Of a DNA stretch of 28,740 bases, positions 8,345 through 15,785 are shown one piece after another. The stretch is from a virus. Numbering within the stretch: position 1 is the stretch's first letter; each line of letters begins with the position of its first letter. Both the position numbers and the translations under genes were made by a program. The DNA is taken from positions 1 to 28,740 of the IMG/VR virus record IMGVR_UViG_3300032285_002315. The stretch is one strand, 5' to 3'. Under the pieces are notes generated by a model. It searched no databases. It was not told the DNA's origin and worked only from the letters and a program-made list of their open reading frames with translations.

Positions 8345-9295
8345 TTAGATTGTCAGTGATCCCGAACTAGTAAAAATATATGTTCTATATCCATTTGCTA
8401 CGCTTATTGTAGGGCTTCCTGTAGTAGATGTGGCTGGAGAAAAACTATCAGCATAGCGAATAATAACTACACCTTTACCGCCATTACCACCAAAGTAAGC
8501 GCCACCGCCGTAATAAGCTGCACCGCCACCTCCACCACCTGTATAAGGTGTACCATTAGTACCAGGACCGGTTATTGTAGAAGAACCGCCGCCACCGTAG
8601 CCACCTACTCCTGCAGTACCACTATTAACACCGCCACCACCGCCACCACCTGCAAAATACACACTAGAACTTACCACTTGACCTATTGAGTATGTAGTAG
8701 CTTGAGTTGTAGTAATAATAGTGCTAGTTGTACCTACACCACCGTTGCCACCTGCAGTACCACTGGCATCACTTCCTTGTGCGCCGGCACCGCCACCGCC
8801 TCCACCGGAGTTACTTGAGCCGCCGTTGCCACCGCGATTACCTAAACCGCCACTGGCACTAGCTGGTTGTAATCCTGAACCGTAGTGTGTAAGGTCAGCA
8901 CCGTTCCAACTTGCACCGCCGCCCGAACCACCTGATGTCGCATTTGTATATGGACTATAAAATCCTCCAGTACCTCCACCAATAGCTGTAATCGTACTAC
9001 TACCTGAAATAGATGAGTTTGCCCCGTTGTTACCTCCGCCGCCACTTACGCCAGCACCTCCGGCTCCTACTGTTATTGTAATTGCTGATCCAGGTGTCAC
9101 AGAAAACCCAGTGTTTGTTACATATCCACCTGCACCCCCACCACCACAGCCTAAATTAGTTGCGCTTGCGCCGGAGCCGCCGCCTGCTACTACCAAATAT
9201 TCAATAGCAGTAGCAATTAATAATGGATTATTAGCACCGGTACTATTAAAATTCTTAGTACTAAGTTTTTGCAAACTGTGAGTTTTTACAGCCAT
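8345..9295 (-). CDS. Glycine-rich adhesin-like protein (316 aa)
   Basis: It starts at the ATG 9295-9293, overlapping the TAA of the 109-residue gene (TAATG), with GGAG eight bases upstream. The N-terminal 28 residues (MAVKTHSLQKLSTKNF...) are unlike the other glycine-rich genes. At about 32 EYLVVAGGGSGA begins the glycine-rich domain, with GGGGAGGYVTNTG, PGSAITITVGAGG and LQPASASGGLGNRGGNGG; the last recurs in the 309-residue protein as QQPASASGGFGNGGG. After GGKGVVIIRYADSF it has a C-terminal strand block, TTGSPTISVANGYRTYIFTS. Likely a fibre-tip adhesin by analogy with other phage glycine-rich tail proteins. Confidence 0.88.
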   Translation of the reverse strand: MAVKTHSLQKLSTKNFNSTGANNPLLIATAIEYLVVAGGGSGASATNLGCGGGGAGGYVTNTGFSVTPGSAITITVGAGGAGVSGGGGNNGANSSISGSSTITAIGGGTGGFYSPYTNATSGGSGGGASWNGADLTHYGSGLQPASASGGLGNRGGNGGSSNSGGGGGGAGAQGSDASGTAGGNGGVGTTSTIITTTQATTYSIGQVVSSSVYFAGGGGGGGVNSGTAGVGGYGGGGSSTITGPGTNGTPYTGGGGGGAAYYGGGAYFGGNGGKGVVIIRYADSFSPATSTTGSPTISVANGYRTYIFTSSGSLTI

Positions 9296-9624
9296 TAACT
9301 AATCTCCGAACCAAATAGATTAAAACTTAAATTTGCTGTACCGGCGTATACAGTGACTACATCAGTTGTGGCTAATGTTATTCCAATTGTTAGACTTATA
9401 CTATCATATGCAGGAATAGCCGTATTATAAGCAATATACTGTGCCGCAGTTAATGTTGCACCTGCAGGTCTAATTGCAATTCTAAATGTATCAGCCGAAT
9501 TGCCTTGATTACAAATAGTAATAGTAGAGACTACAGTGCTTGTTGCTGATGGAACTGTGTATAATGTTGTTGCTGTTGTTGCTGATGGATTACTTTGTCC
9601 TAAAACTTTGTATGTTGTTGCCAT
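9295..9624 (-). CDS. Conserved 109-aa virion-associated protein
   Basis: The sequence MATTYKVLGQSNPSATTATT, then LYTVPS, STITICNQGNSADTFRIAI, RPAGATLTAAQYIAYNT and the terminal NLSFNLFGSEIS match a small protein I recognise from many marine and cyanobacterial phages, where it is found among structural genes. It reads as a single compact beta-sandwich with no repeats. Shine-Dalgarno AAGGA lies eight bases before the ATG. It stands between the long repeat fibre gene (985 residues) and the first glycine-rich gene. No biochemical role is assigned; a capping, linker or decoration role is possible. Confidence 0.9.
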   Translation of the reverse strand: MATTYKVLGQSNPSATTATTLYTVPSATSTVVSTITICNQGNSADTFRIAIRPAGATLTAAQYIAYNTAIPAYDSISLTIGITLATTDVVTVYAGTANLSFNLFGSEIS

Positions 9625-9633
9625 ATATTTTCC

Positions 9634-12591
9634 TTATGCTCCCATTAATAAGAATGGGCTTAATGTAACTGATGTTGTACCACTGGTACTAGGTGTTGCA
9701 GAAAAAGTAGGTGAACTTATATCTACCCAATAACTTGCTGTTCCGTCGCTGATATATTCATATAAAACATTAGCTGTTGTATTAAACCATTGGTCGCCCA
9801 ATAAATTACCAGTTGCCGGGGGTGATGTGTCAGAAGTATATGTTAGACTTGTTCCACCTCCTCCACTTCCGGAAACTGCCGCCCAACTTAAATTGCCAGC
9901 GCCATCTGTTTTTAAATAATAGTTGGCTGCTCCGCCACCAATGTATACGTTACCTGCACTACCTAAATTAGTAATACCCGATACTGTTAAACTTGTGAGT
10001 GTACCAACGCTTGTAATATTAGATTGAGTTGCATTTATTACTGTGTTTGCTGAGTTAGCATTACCATATAGATTACCAATAAAGTAATTAGCTGTTGCCG
10101 CATTACCTAAGTTAGCATTTCCGCTAGTAATGTTACCTACTACCGCAAGATTACCAGTTACGTTTGCATAACCACCAATGTTTGCACCAGTGGTTGTAAC
10201 AGTCATTATACCTGTATAACCACCAACAGTGAAGCTTACGTTACCATTAGCGGTAGCAATAAAGACGTTACTAGTACCATTGAATATATATCCAGCACCA
10301 CCCAATCCTGTTAAGTTACTACCGTCACCATAAATATATTGTCCCTTAACTATACCGCTATTAGCGTATACATTACCAGATGTAATGTTAGTAGTAACTG
10401 CTAGATTTCCTAGTGTACCTACGTTTGTGACGTTGTATTGATTTGCTGTGCTTAATGTACCAGTCAATGCACTGGCACCAATTGTACCTGCGTTTGCATA
10501 TACGTTACCAGCAGTGATGTTACCCGTGCCTAATAAAGCAAAACCAGTACTTGTTATATTTGCTACTGTTACTGCATTAACAGTGAATGTAATGTTTGCA
10601 CCGGCTGTTGGAATTCTAATATTACTAGTACCGTTAGCAACTTGTCCGGCAGCATCAATACCACTTAAATAAAATCCATTACCCAAAAAGTAATTGCTGC
10701 CTGCACTGATATTACCTACAGTAGTTAATGTACCTGCTACATTAACGCCCGTACCAGTAATAGTCATTGTATTGTTACCAGCACTATAAACAGATACGTT
10801 GCCGTTCGCTACTGGAATGCTGACATTACTATTACCTAAATAAATTGTGTTGACGTTACCAATATTACTGATTAAGTAACCATCACCTTGTAAGAAGTTT
10901 GCTTTTACTAGATTACCTAAGTTAGCTGTACCAGAGCTAACTAAGTTCATGCCTGTACTGGTGAATGTTGCTACATTAGATACACTTGTTACTGATATTG
11001 TTACGTTACTGTTAGCGGCAACAACTACGTTACTGTTACCATTAACTAAAGAAACTGCTGTTACTGCTGAGATTCCTGATAATGCACTACCGTTACCAAT
11101 AAAGAAATTAGCACGGACATTACCAAAACTATTGAATGTTGTTACTTCACTTGAAACTGTTACGTTACTACCAAATGCGAATTCACTGTTTGAACTGTCC
11201 CAACCCATGAAAGCATCAACAGGTACTGTCGTATAGTAATGTAATAATGTACCACGGTCTTTGCTGTCATTACTTGCTAGTGCCGCACCATTTGCACCAC
11301 CGCCATATTCAATAATTGGGTCTACTACACGTGTTACAGTTGAATTTACTGATGTAGTAGTACCGGAAACTACTAAATTACCGCTTAATGTTAAGTTAGC
11401 ACCAGAGATATCACCCGTTGCTGTTATTGTTCCGTTGCCAAAAATTGTATTAGCTGTTGCGTTGCCAACTGTTAAACCAGTTAATGTACCAACACTTGTG
11501 ATGTTTGGTTGTGCGTTTGTTGTCACTGTTCCGGCAGTTCCGGCAGATACTGAATATGTAGAGTTAGCAACTGTGCCAGTAACATTAGCACCAACTAATG
11601 AACTTAATCCTGAACCGTTACCTATAAATCTTGCCGCAGTTAAATTACCACTTGAAGGCTGGTATTCTAAATCGTGTGCATTACCGTCTACGTACAACGC
11701 ACTATTACCTGTACTAGATACGTATGTTAAAAAGAATGTGCTTGTATCTGTTGAATTTGCAGTTACATTAACAAAATAAGCAACGTTAGCATTGGCTACT
11801 TGCCCAGATACATTAGCTCCGGCAACTGAGTTAGCGGTAGTTGCATAAGCAACAGCACCCGATACATTAGCACCAGCGACTGCGTTTGCTGTTGTTGCGT
11901 AAGTAGCAAGACTTACCGCTCCCATTACGTTAGCACCAGCTACTGCATTAGCAGTTGCCGCATATGTTACTTGACCACTTACGTTAGCACCAGCTACTGC
12001 ATTAGCAGTTGTCGCATATGCGACTGCACCTGATACATTACTACCTTGAATATTACTTAAATTATTACCGCTTCCACTAAAGTAATTTGCTATTACTAGA
12101 TTACCTAGGTTAGCATTACCACTTGATATATTACCAGTAACAGATAGACTAGAAAGAGTACCAACACTTGTGATATTACTTTGTGCGGCAATTGTAATGT
12201 TGCCTGCATAGGCTGCATAGTTTGCATTTGCTACTGTGCCTGTTACATTTGCACCTGCTATGCTAGATAACCCTGCGCCATTTGCAGTTATATTAGTGAC
12301 GGTTAATGTGTTAGAGGTTTTATTAAAAGTAAAATTGGCGCTAGCGCCAAAACTACTTGCATCATTGAATTGAACTTGGGTGTTTGACCCTGCAACACTA
12401 GAAACACCAGCACTAAAATTCCATGCTACACCATTAGCATATAATAAATTGTCTGTTTTTACATAATTAGCAGTTGCGGCGTTACCAAGATTGGCATTTA
12501 GTGCGATGAGGTTTCCGGTAGCTGTAACATTGTTGAATGTATAGTCACCGGTTGCATCTACTACTCTGGGTCTTATTTTTTCTAATGCCAT
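9634..12591 (-). CDS. Long modular tail-fibre-like protein (985 aa)
   Basis: N-terminus MALEKIRPRVVDATGDYTF pairs with those of the 924- and 188-residue proteins. In order: TQVQFND block (about 71-100); NITSVGTLSSLSVTGN (139-154); ATTANAVAGANVSG array (182-267); a YVDGNAHDLEYQPSSGN block (300-316); RVVDPIIE...DAFMGWD module (421-506); several 'GTSN...IP.A.GN..' beta blocks (505-800); further NITSVGTL copies (about 363, 719, 857); a YYLKTDGAGNLSW block (890-903); and a C-terminal GDQWFNTTANVLYEYI tip module (932-947). No cysteine and no coiled coil seen. The composition fits a long beta-repeat shaft with a distal tip, probably trimeric (inference). The start is 20 bases after the preceding stop, with no strong Shine-Dalgarno. 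Confidence 0.92.
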   Translation of the reverse strand: MALEKIRPRVVDATGDYTFNNVTATGNLIALNANLGNAATANYVKTDNLLYANGVAWNFSAGVSSVAGSNTQVQFNDASSFGASANFTFNKTSNTLTVTNITANGAGLSSIAGANVTGTVANANYAAYAGNITIAAQSNITSVGTLSSLSVTGNISSGNANLGNLVIANYFSGSGNNLSNIQGSNVSGAVAYATTANAVAGANVSGQVTYAATANAVAGANVMGAVSLATYATTANAVAGANVSGAVAYATTANSVAGANVSGQVANANVAYFVNVTANSTDTSTFFLTYVSSTGNSALYVDGNAHDLEYQPSSGNLTAARFIGNGSGLSSLVGANVTGTVANSTYSVSAGTAGTVTTNAQPNITSVGTLTGLTVGNATANTIFGNGTITATGDISGANLTLSGNLVVSGTTTSVNSTVTRVVDPIIEYGGGANGAALASNDSKDRGTLLHYYTTVPVDAFMGWDSSNSEFAFGSNVTVSSEVTTFNSFGNVRANFFIGNGSALSGISAVTAVSLVNGNSNVVVAANSNVTISVTSVSNVATFTSTGMNLVSSGTANLGNLVKANFLQGDGYLISNIGNVNTIYLGNSNVSIPVANGNVSVYSAGNNTMTITGTGVNVAGTLTTVGNISAGSNYFLGNGFYLSGIDAAGQVANGTSNIRIPTAGANITFTVNAVTVANITSTGFALLGTGNITAGNVYANAGTIGASALTGTLSTANQYNVTNVGTLGNLAVTTNITSGNVYANSGIVKGQYIYGDGSNLTGLGGAGYIFNGTSNVFIATANGNVSFTVGGYTGIMTVTTTGANIGGYANVTGNLAVVGNITSGNANLGNAATANYFIGNLYGNANSANTVINATQSNITSVGTLTSLTVSGITNLGSAGNVYIGGGAANYYLKTDGAGNLSWAAVSGSGGGGTSLTYTSDTSPPATGNLLGDQWFNTTANVLYEYISDGTASYWVDISSPTFSATPSTSGTTSVTLSPFLLMGA
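11074..11331 (-). repeat. DPIIE/DAFMGWD module copy (985-aa gene)
   Basis: Residues 421-506 carry RVVDPIIEYGG, LASNDSKDRGTLLHYY, DAFMGWDSSNSEFAFGSNV and GNVRANFFIGNGS. This is one of five copies in the window; the others are at 13782-14039, 16278-16511, 18769-19023 and 24038-24292. Confidence 0.9.
11791..12048 (-). repeat. ATTANAVAGANVSG array in the 985-aa gene
   Basis: Residues 182-267 contain tandem units of about 18-21 residues (54-63 bases) with the core A-(T/A)-TAN-(A/S)-VAGANV-(S/M)-G followed by AVAYA, QVTYA or AVSLATYA. The units differ largely at third codon positions. Equivalent arrays are in the 924-residue gene. Confidence 0.9.
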
Positions 12592-12611
12592 TATGGTAAA
12601 CTACTTTTCAA

Positions 12612-15386
12612 TTATTTTTGTGTCTTAACCCAACCCTGTGTACTATTATAATAAACCAATGTAAATGCTGTACGGTTTGTGCTGACTGTCAAGTCTGAGC
12701 TTGCACCTTCAATCTTACCACCGTTTCTTGCAACAGTAATGTTATTTGTACTAGCAGAACCAGTAGCATCAATAATACCAACTTCGTCACCCAAACTTGC
12801 TGTCGACGGTAATGTTAATGTAACTGCGCCACCTGAACTATCAATCAAGTATCTTACACCTGCAATTGCAGTTGAACTTGAGTTAATACCCTGATAAACA
12901 TATCCAAGTGAGCCAGCTGTACCACCATTAATGATTGTAATTTCAACGATAGCGCCGTTTGGTGGAGGATCGCTAAATGTAATAACTGCACCAGTTAAAC
13001 TATAAGAAGACCTTGGTTGAAATACACCACCAATAGCGACTAGTGTATAGTTGATATTGACTGGTGTAGAACTTAGAGTTTTCATTGTCCAGCTACCGTC
13101 ACCAGTATAAGTATCAACACTTAATGTAGTTGAAGGTAGTGCTGACCAACTTAGTCCACCTGATCCGTCTGTCTTTAAGAAGTAGTTTGCACTACCGCCA
13201 GTAATGTGTATGTTTGCAACTGCGCCCAATGCAACGTTACTTGCACCAGTTAAGTTAATTGTACCTGTACTTGTTACACCAGTTAGTGTACCAACACTTG
13301 TAATATTTGGCTGTGCCGCAGTGTAAACTGTACCTGAAACTAATGCATTTGCTACTTGACCTGATACGTTAGCACCAGCTACTGAGTTTGCAGTTGCCGC
13401 AAATGATACTTCACCTGATACGTTAGCACCTGCAACTGCATTAGCTGTTGTTGCATATGTTGCTAAATTAACAGCACCGCTTACATTAGCACCAGCTACT
13501 GAGTTAGCAGTTGTTGCATAAGCAACTGCACCGGTTACGTTTGCACCAGTAATACTTGTTAAAGCACTACCATTACCAATGATGTAACCACCTGTAACAT
13601 TGCCGGTAGTAGTTAAATTACCACTGCCCAAATTTGCATAACCAGCAATATTTACACCAGTTGTTGTAATAGTAACTACGTTTGCAGTACCACCAACACT
13701 TAATGTAATGTTACCGTCAGCAGTTGCAACATTAACATTACTTGTACCGTTTGCAATTTGGTAAGATGTTGAGGCTGAGACTCCAGTTAATTGACTACCA
13801 TTACCCAAAAAGTAACTAGCACGTACATTACCATAACTATTCCAAGTAACAACTTCACTTGTGACTGATACATTGCTACCAAATCCAAATTCTGCATTTG
13901 AGTTATCCCAACCCATAAATGCGTCAATTGCGGCACCTGAATAATAATGCAATAATTGACCTCTATCGTATCCATCATTACTAGCTAATGCACCGCCAGC
14001 AGTATTACCACCTTGTTCAATGATTGGATCTTTTACTCTGAATGTTGTTACGTTAGCATATTCAAAATTGCCAGAAACTGTTAAGTTACCGGTGATTGTA
14101 GAATCGCCGGATACTGTTAAACTTGTTAATGTACCTACACTTGTAATATTTGGCTGAGCCGCAGTATATACAGTACCTGCAATTAGTGCATTAGATACTT
14201 GTCCTGATACATTAGCGCCGGCTACTGAATTAGCGGTTGTTGCGTATGCTACTGCACCTGATACATTTGCACCGGCTACTGCGTTCGCCGTAGTAGCATA
14301 TGTTGCTAAATTGACAGCACCGCTTACATTAGCACCGGCTACTGAATTTGCAGTTGTTGCGTATGCTACTGCGCCGCTGACATTTGCTCCTGCTACTGAA
14401 TTAGCAGTTGCCGCAAACGACACTTCACCTGATACATTAGCACCGGCTACTGAGTTTGCAGTTGTTGCGTATGCGACTGCTCCTGTTACATTTGCACCGG
14501 TTATACTTGATAAACCACTACCATTACCACTAAAGAAATTAGCAGTAGCTAAATTACCTAAATTAGCATTACCGCTAGATATATTACCTGATACTGTTAA
14601 ACTAGTTAATGTACCAACTGATGTGATATTAGGTTGAGCCGCAGTGTAAACTGTACCTGAAACTAATGCATTAGCGACTTGACCTGATACGTTAGCACCG
14701 GCTACACTATTAGCAGTTGTCGCATAAGAGACAGCACCTGAAACGTTAGCACCAGCTACTGCATTTGCAGTTGCCGCATAACTTACTTGACCAGTAACGT
14801 TAGCGCCAGTAATTGATGTTAATCCAGAACCATTTGCAACAATATTGTCTACTGTTAAAGTTTTTGTAGAAACAGTGAAGGTTAAGTTAGCACTACCCGC
14901 TAAGTTAGTACCGTCATTGTATTGAATTTGTGTAGCACTACCACCTACGTTAGCATTACCAGTACCAGCAGTCATTGAGTGCCAGCTTAGTCCACCTGAA
15001 CCGTCAGTCTGTAGTACATATCCAGAACTTCCGCCGCCAATATGTAAGTTTGAAATTGAGCCTAAAGTGACGTTGGCAGTAGTTGTAAAATCAACAACTC
15101 CGGATGAATTGCTTACAGTTAATCCAGTTAAGCTTCCAAGACTTGTAATATTACTCTGTGCGCTAGCAGTAACATTAGTAGCAAGTGTAGCATTACCTAC
15201 AGTTCCTACAACATTTCCGCCCTGAATATTGTAAAGTGCATTGGCGTTGCCACTGAAGAAATTAGCGATTGCCAGATTCCCTAAGTTGGCATTACCGGAA
15301 TTTAAATTTCCCGTTACATTTGCGTTTGCAAACGTGAATGTATCGCTTTGGTCGATACTAAATTGTCTAATTTTTAACAGTGACAT
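12612..15386 (-). CDS. Long modular tail-fibre-like protein (924 aa)
   Basis: N-terminus MSLLKIRQFSIDQSDTFTFA. Then in order: NITSLGSLTGLTVSN; GYVLQTDGSGGLSW (122-135); ATQIQYNDGTNLAGSANLTF (151-170); three ATTANSVAGANVSG arrays (194-241, 297-401, 614-683) separated by QPNITSVGTLTSLTVSGN repeats; the VKDPIIE...DAFMGWD module (450-535); a second LKTDGSGGLSW block (737-747); a TGDG...PPPNGAIVEI module (761-822); and a C-terminal domain (828-924: AIAGVRYLIDSSGGAVTLTL, DEVGIIDATG, VYYNSTQGWVKTQK). That last domain is a recognisable C-terminal block of planktonic phage fibres. A strong Shine-Dalgarno (GAGGG) and a late-promoter-like GATAAATA precede it. Predicted shaft plus tip; function inferred. 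Confidence 0.92.
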   Translation of the reverse strand: MSLLKIRQFSIDQSDTFTFANANVTGNLNSGNANLGNLAIANFFSGNANALYNIQGGNVVGTVGNATLATNVTASAQSNITSLGSLTGLTVSNSSGVVDFTTTANVTLGSISNLHIGGGSSGYVLQTDGSGGLSWHSMTAGTGNANVGGSATQIQYNDGTNLAGSANLTFTVSTKTLTVDNIVANGSGLTSITGANVTGQVSYAATANAVAGANVSGAVSYATTANSVAGANVSGQVANALVSGTVYTAAQPNITSVGTLTSLTVSGNISSGNANLGNLATANFFSGNGSGLSSITGANVTGAVAYATTANSVAGANVSGEVSFAATANSVAGANVSGAVAYATTANSVAGANVSGAVNLATYATTANAVAGANVSGAVAYATTANSVAGANVSGQVSNALIAGTVYTAAQPNITSVGTLTSLTVSGDSTITGNLTVSGNFEYANVTTFRVKDPIIEQGGNTAGGALASNDGYDRGQLLHYYSGAAIDAFMGWDNSNAEFGFGSNVSVTSEVVTWNSYGNVRASYFLGNGSQLTGVSASTSYQIANGTSNVNVATADGNITLSVGGTANVVTITTTGVNIAGYANLGSGNLTTTGNVTGGYIIGNGSALTSITGANVTGAVAYATTANSVAGANVSGAVNLATYATTANAVAGANVSGEVSFAATANSVAGANVSGQVANALVSGTVYTAAQPNITSVGTLTGVTSTGTINLTGASNVALGAVANIHITGGSANYFLKTDGSGGLSWSALPSTTLSVDTYTGDGSWTMKTLSSTPVNINYTLVAIGGVFQPRSSYSLTGAVITFSDPPPNGAIVEITIINGGTAGSLGYVYQGINSSSTAIAGVRYLIDSSGGAVTLTLPSTASLGDEVGIIDATGSASTNNITVARNGGKIEGASSDLTVSTNRTAFTLVYYNSTQGWVKTQK
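13338..13547 (-). repeat. ATTANSVAGANVSG array C in the 924-aa gene
   Basis: Residues 614-683 hold units of 18 and 21 residues, including AVNLATYATTANAVAGANV and EVSFAATANSVAGANV. Plus-strand 13453-13502 matches 14296-14345 in array B over 50 bases with two mismatches, much closer than typical units in these arrays. Confidence 0.9.
13782..14039 (-). repeat. DPIIE/DAFMGWD module copy (924-aa gene)
   Basis: Residues 450-535 carry RVKDPIIEQGG, LASNDGYDRGQLLHYY, DAFMGWDNSNAEFGFGSNV and GNVRASYFLGNGS. It is closest to the 806-residue protein's copy in the sharing of EQGG, RGQLLHYY and GSNVSVT. Confidence 0.9.
14184..14498 (-). repeat. ATTANSVAGANVSG array B in the 924-aa gene
   Basis: Residues 297-401 hold five to six units of 18 or 21 residues, the longest array in the window. 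The order is AVAYA, EVSFA, AVAYA, AVNLATYA, AVAYA, QVSNA between successive GANV(S/T)G cores. Codon changes between units are mainly synonymous. Confidence 0.9.
14664..14807 (-). repeat. ATTANSVAGANVSG array A in the 924-aa gene
   Basis: Residues 194-241 carry two full units and a partial one: GANVTGQVSYAATANAVA, GANVSGAVSYATTANSVA and GANVSGQVANALVSG. It is followed directly by TVYTAAQPNITSVGTLTS, the same exit sequence that follows arrays B and C. Confidence 0.88.
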
Positions 15387-15408
15387 GGTTATCCCTCTTT
15401 ATATCTTG

Positions 15409-15416
15409 TATTTATC
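15409..15416 (-). promoter_or_regulatory. Candidate T4-type late promoter (GATAAATA)
   Basis: The minus strand reads GATAAATA at 15416-15409, in the 44-base gap before the 924-residue gene. It matches the T4 late promoter TATAAATA at seven of eight positions and the NATAAATA form reported for cyanophages. It is followed by GAGGG and the ATG at 15386, leaving room for a short leader. The motif is short and AT-rich, and another copy occurs inside a gene at 25627-25634, so the call rests on its position in one of the largest gaps. Confidence 0.4.
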
Positions 15417-15430
15417 TTAATTTTGGGTTA

Positions 15431-15784
15431 TTACTCGGTGACTTCAATCCAATTCACAGAATCTTCATCCCAACTATAGCGTTTATCGTCTGTAGGCATT
15501 GCAACTGGGGCATCCCACTGACATGTATCTTCATTCAATACCCAGCTGTTGAATGGTTTAGGTGGTATAAAAGCATCACGAACTGAATCGTAAGTGTATC
15601 CTATACCAGCATAATTCTTTCTTAATGGTGTACCACCTAATCTGTGCTCACCACCATATGTGTTATAACTTGTTTGTACAAAAGAACTTGGTTCCCCAAA
15701 CAAACCAGTATCAACTACATCTTGTTCTATAACAAGAACTCTTGTTACAATGTTGTTTTCATCTATTTGTGCAAAATGTGACAT
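15431..15784 (-). CDS. Conserved 117-aa cyanophage-type virion protein
   Basis: The sequence MSHFAQIDENNIVTRVLVIE, then FVQTSYNTYGGEHRLGG, KNYAGIGYTYDSVRDAFIPP, KPFNSWVLNEDTCQWDAP and the C-terminal YSWDEDSVNWIEV is very like a short protein common in T4-like cyanophages and other aquatic myoviruses, next to fibre genes. It is a non-repeat, tryptophan- and tyrosine-rich protein, unlike its Ala/Asn/Thr-rich neighbours. The start is one base after the TAA of the 393-residue gene. Its order between fibre genes suggests a small tail protein or an assembly factor; the exact role is unknown. Confidence 0.9.
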   Translation of the reverse strand: MSHFAQIDENNIVTRVLVIEQDVVDTGLFGEPSSFVQTSYNTYGGEHRLGGTPLRKNYAGIGYTYDSVRDAFIPPKPFNSWVLNEDTCQWDAPVAMPTDDKRYSWDEDSVNWIEVTE

Positions 15785-15785
15785 T

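Noticed and set aside
13338-14807. CRISPR array suggested by regularly spaced short repeats
   Set aside because: The units are 54-63 bases, continuous in one reading frame and protein-coding, with no unique spacers or nearby cas genes.
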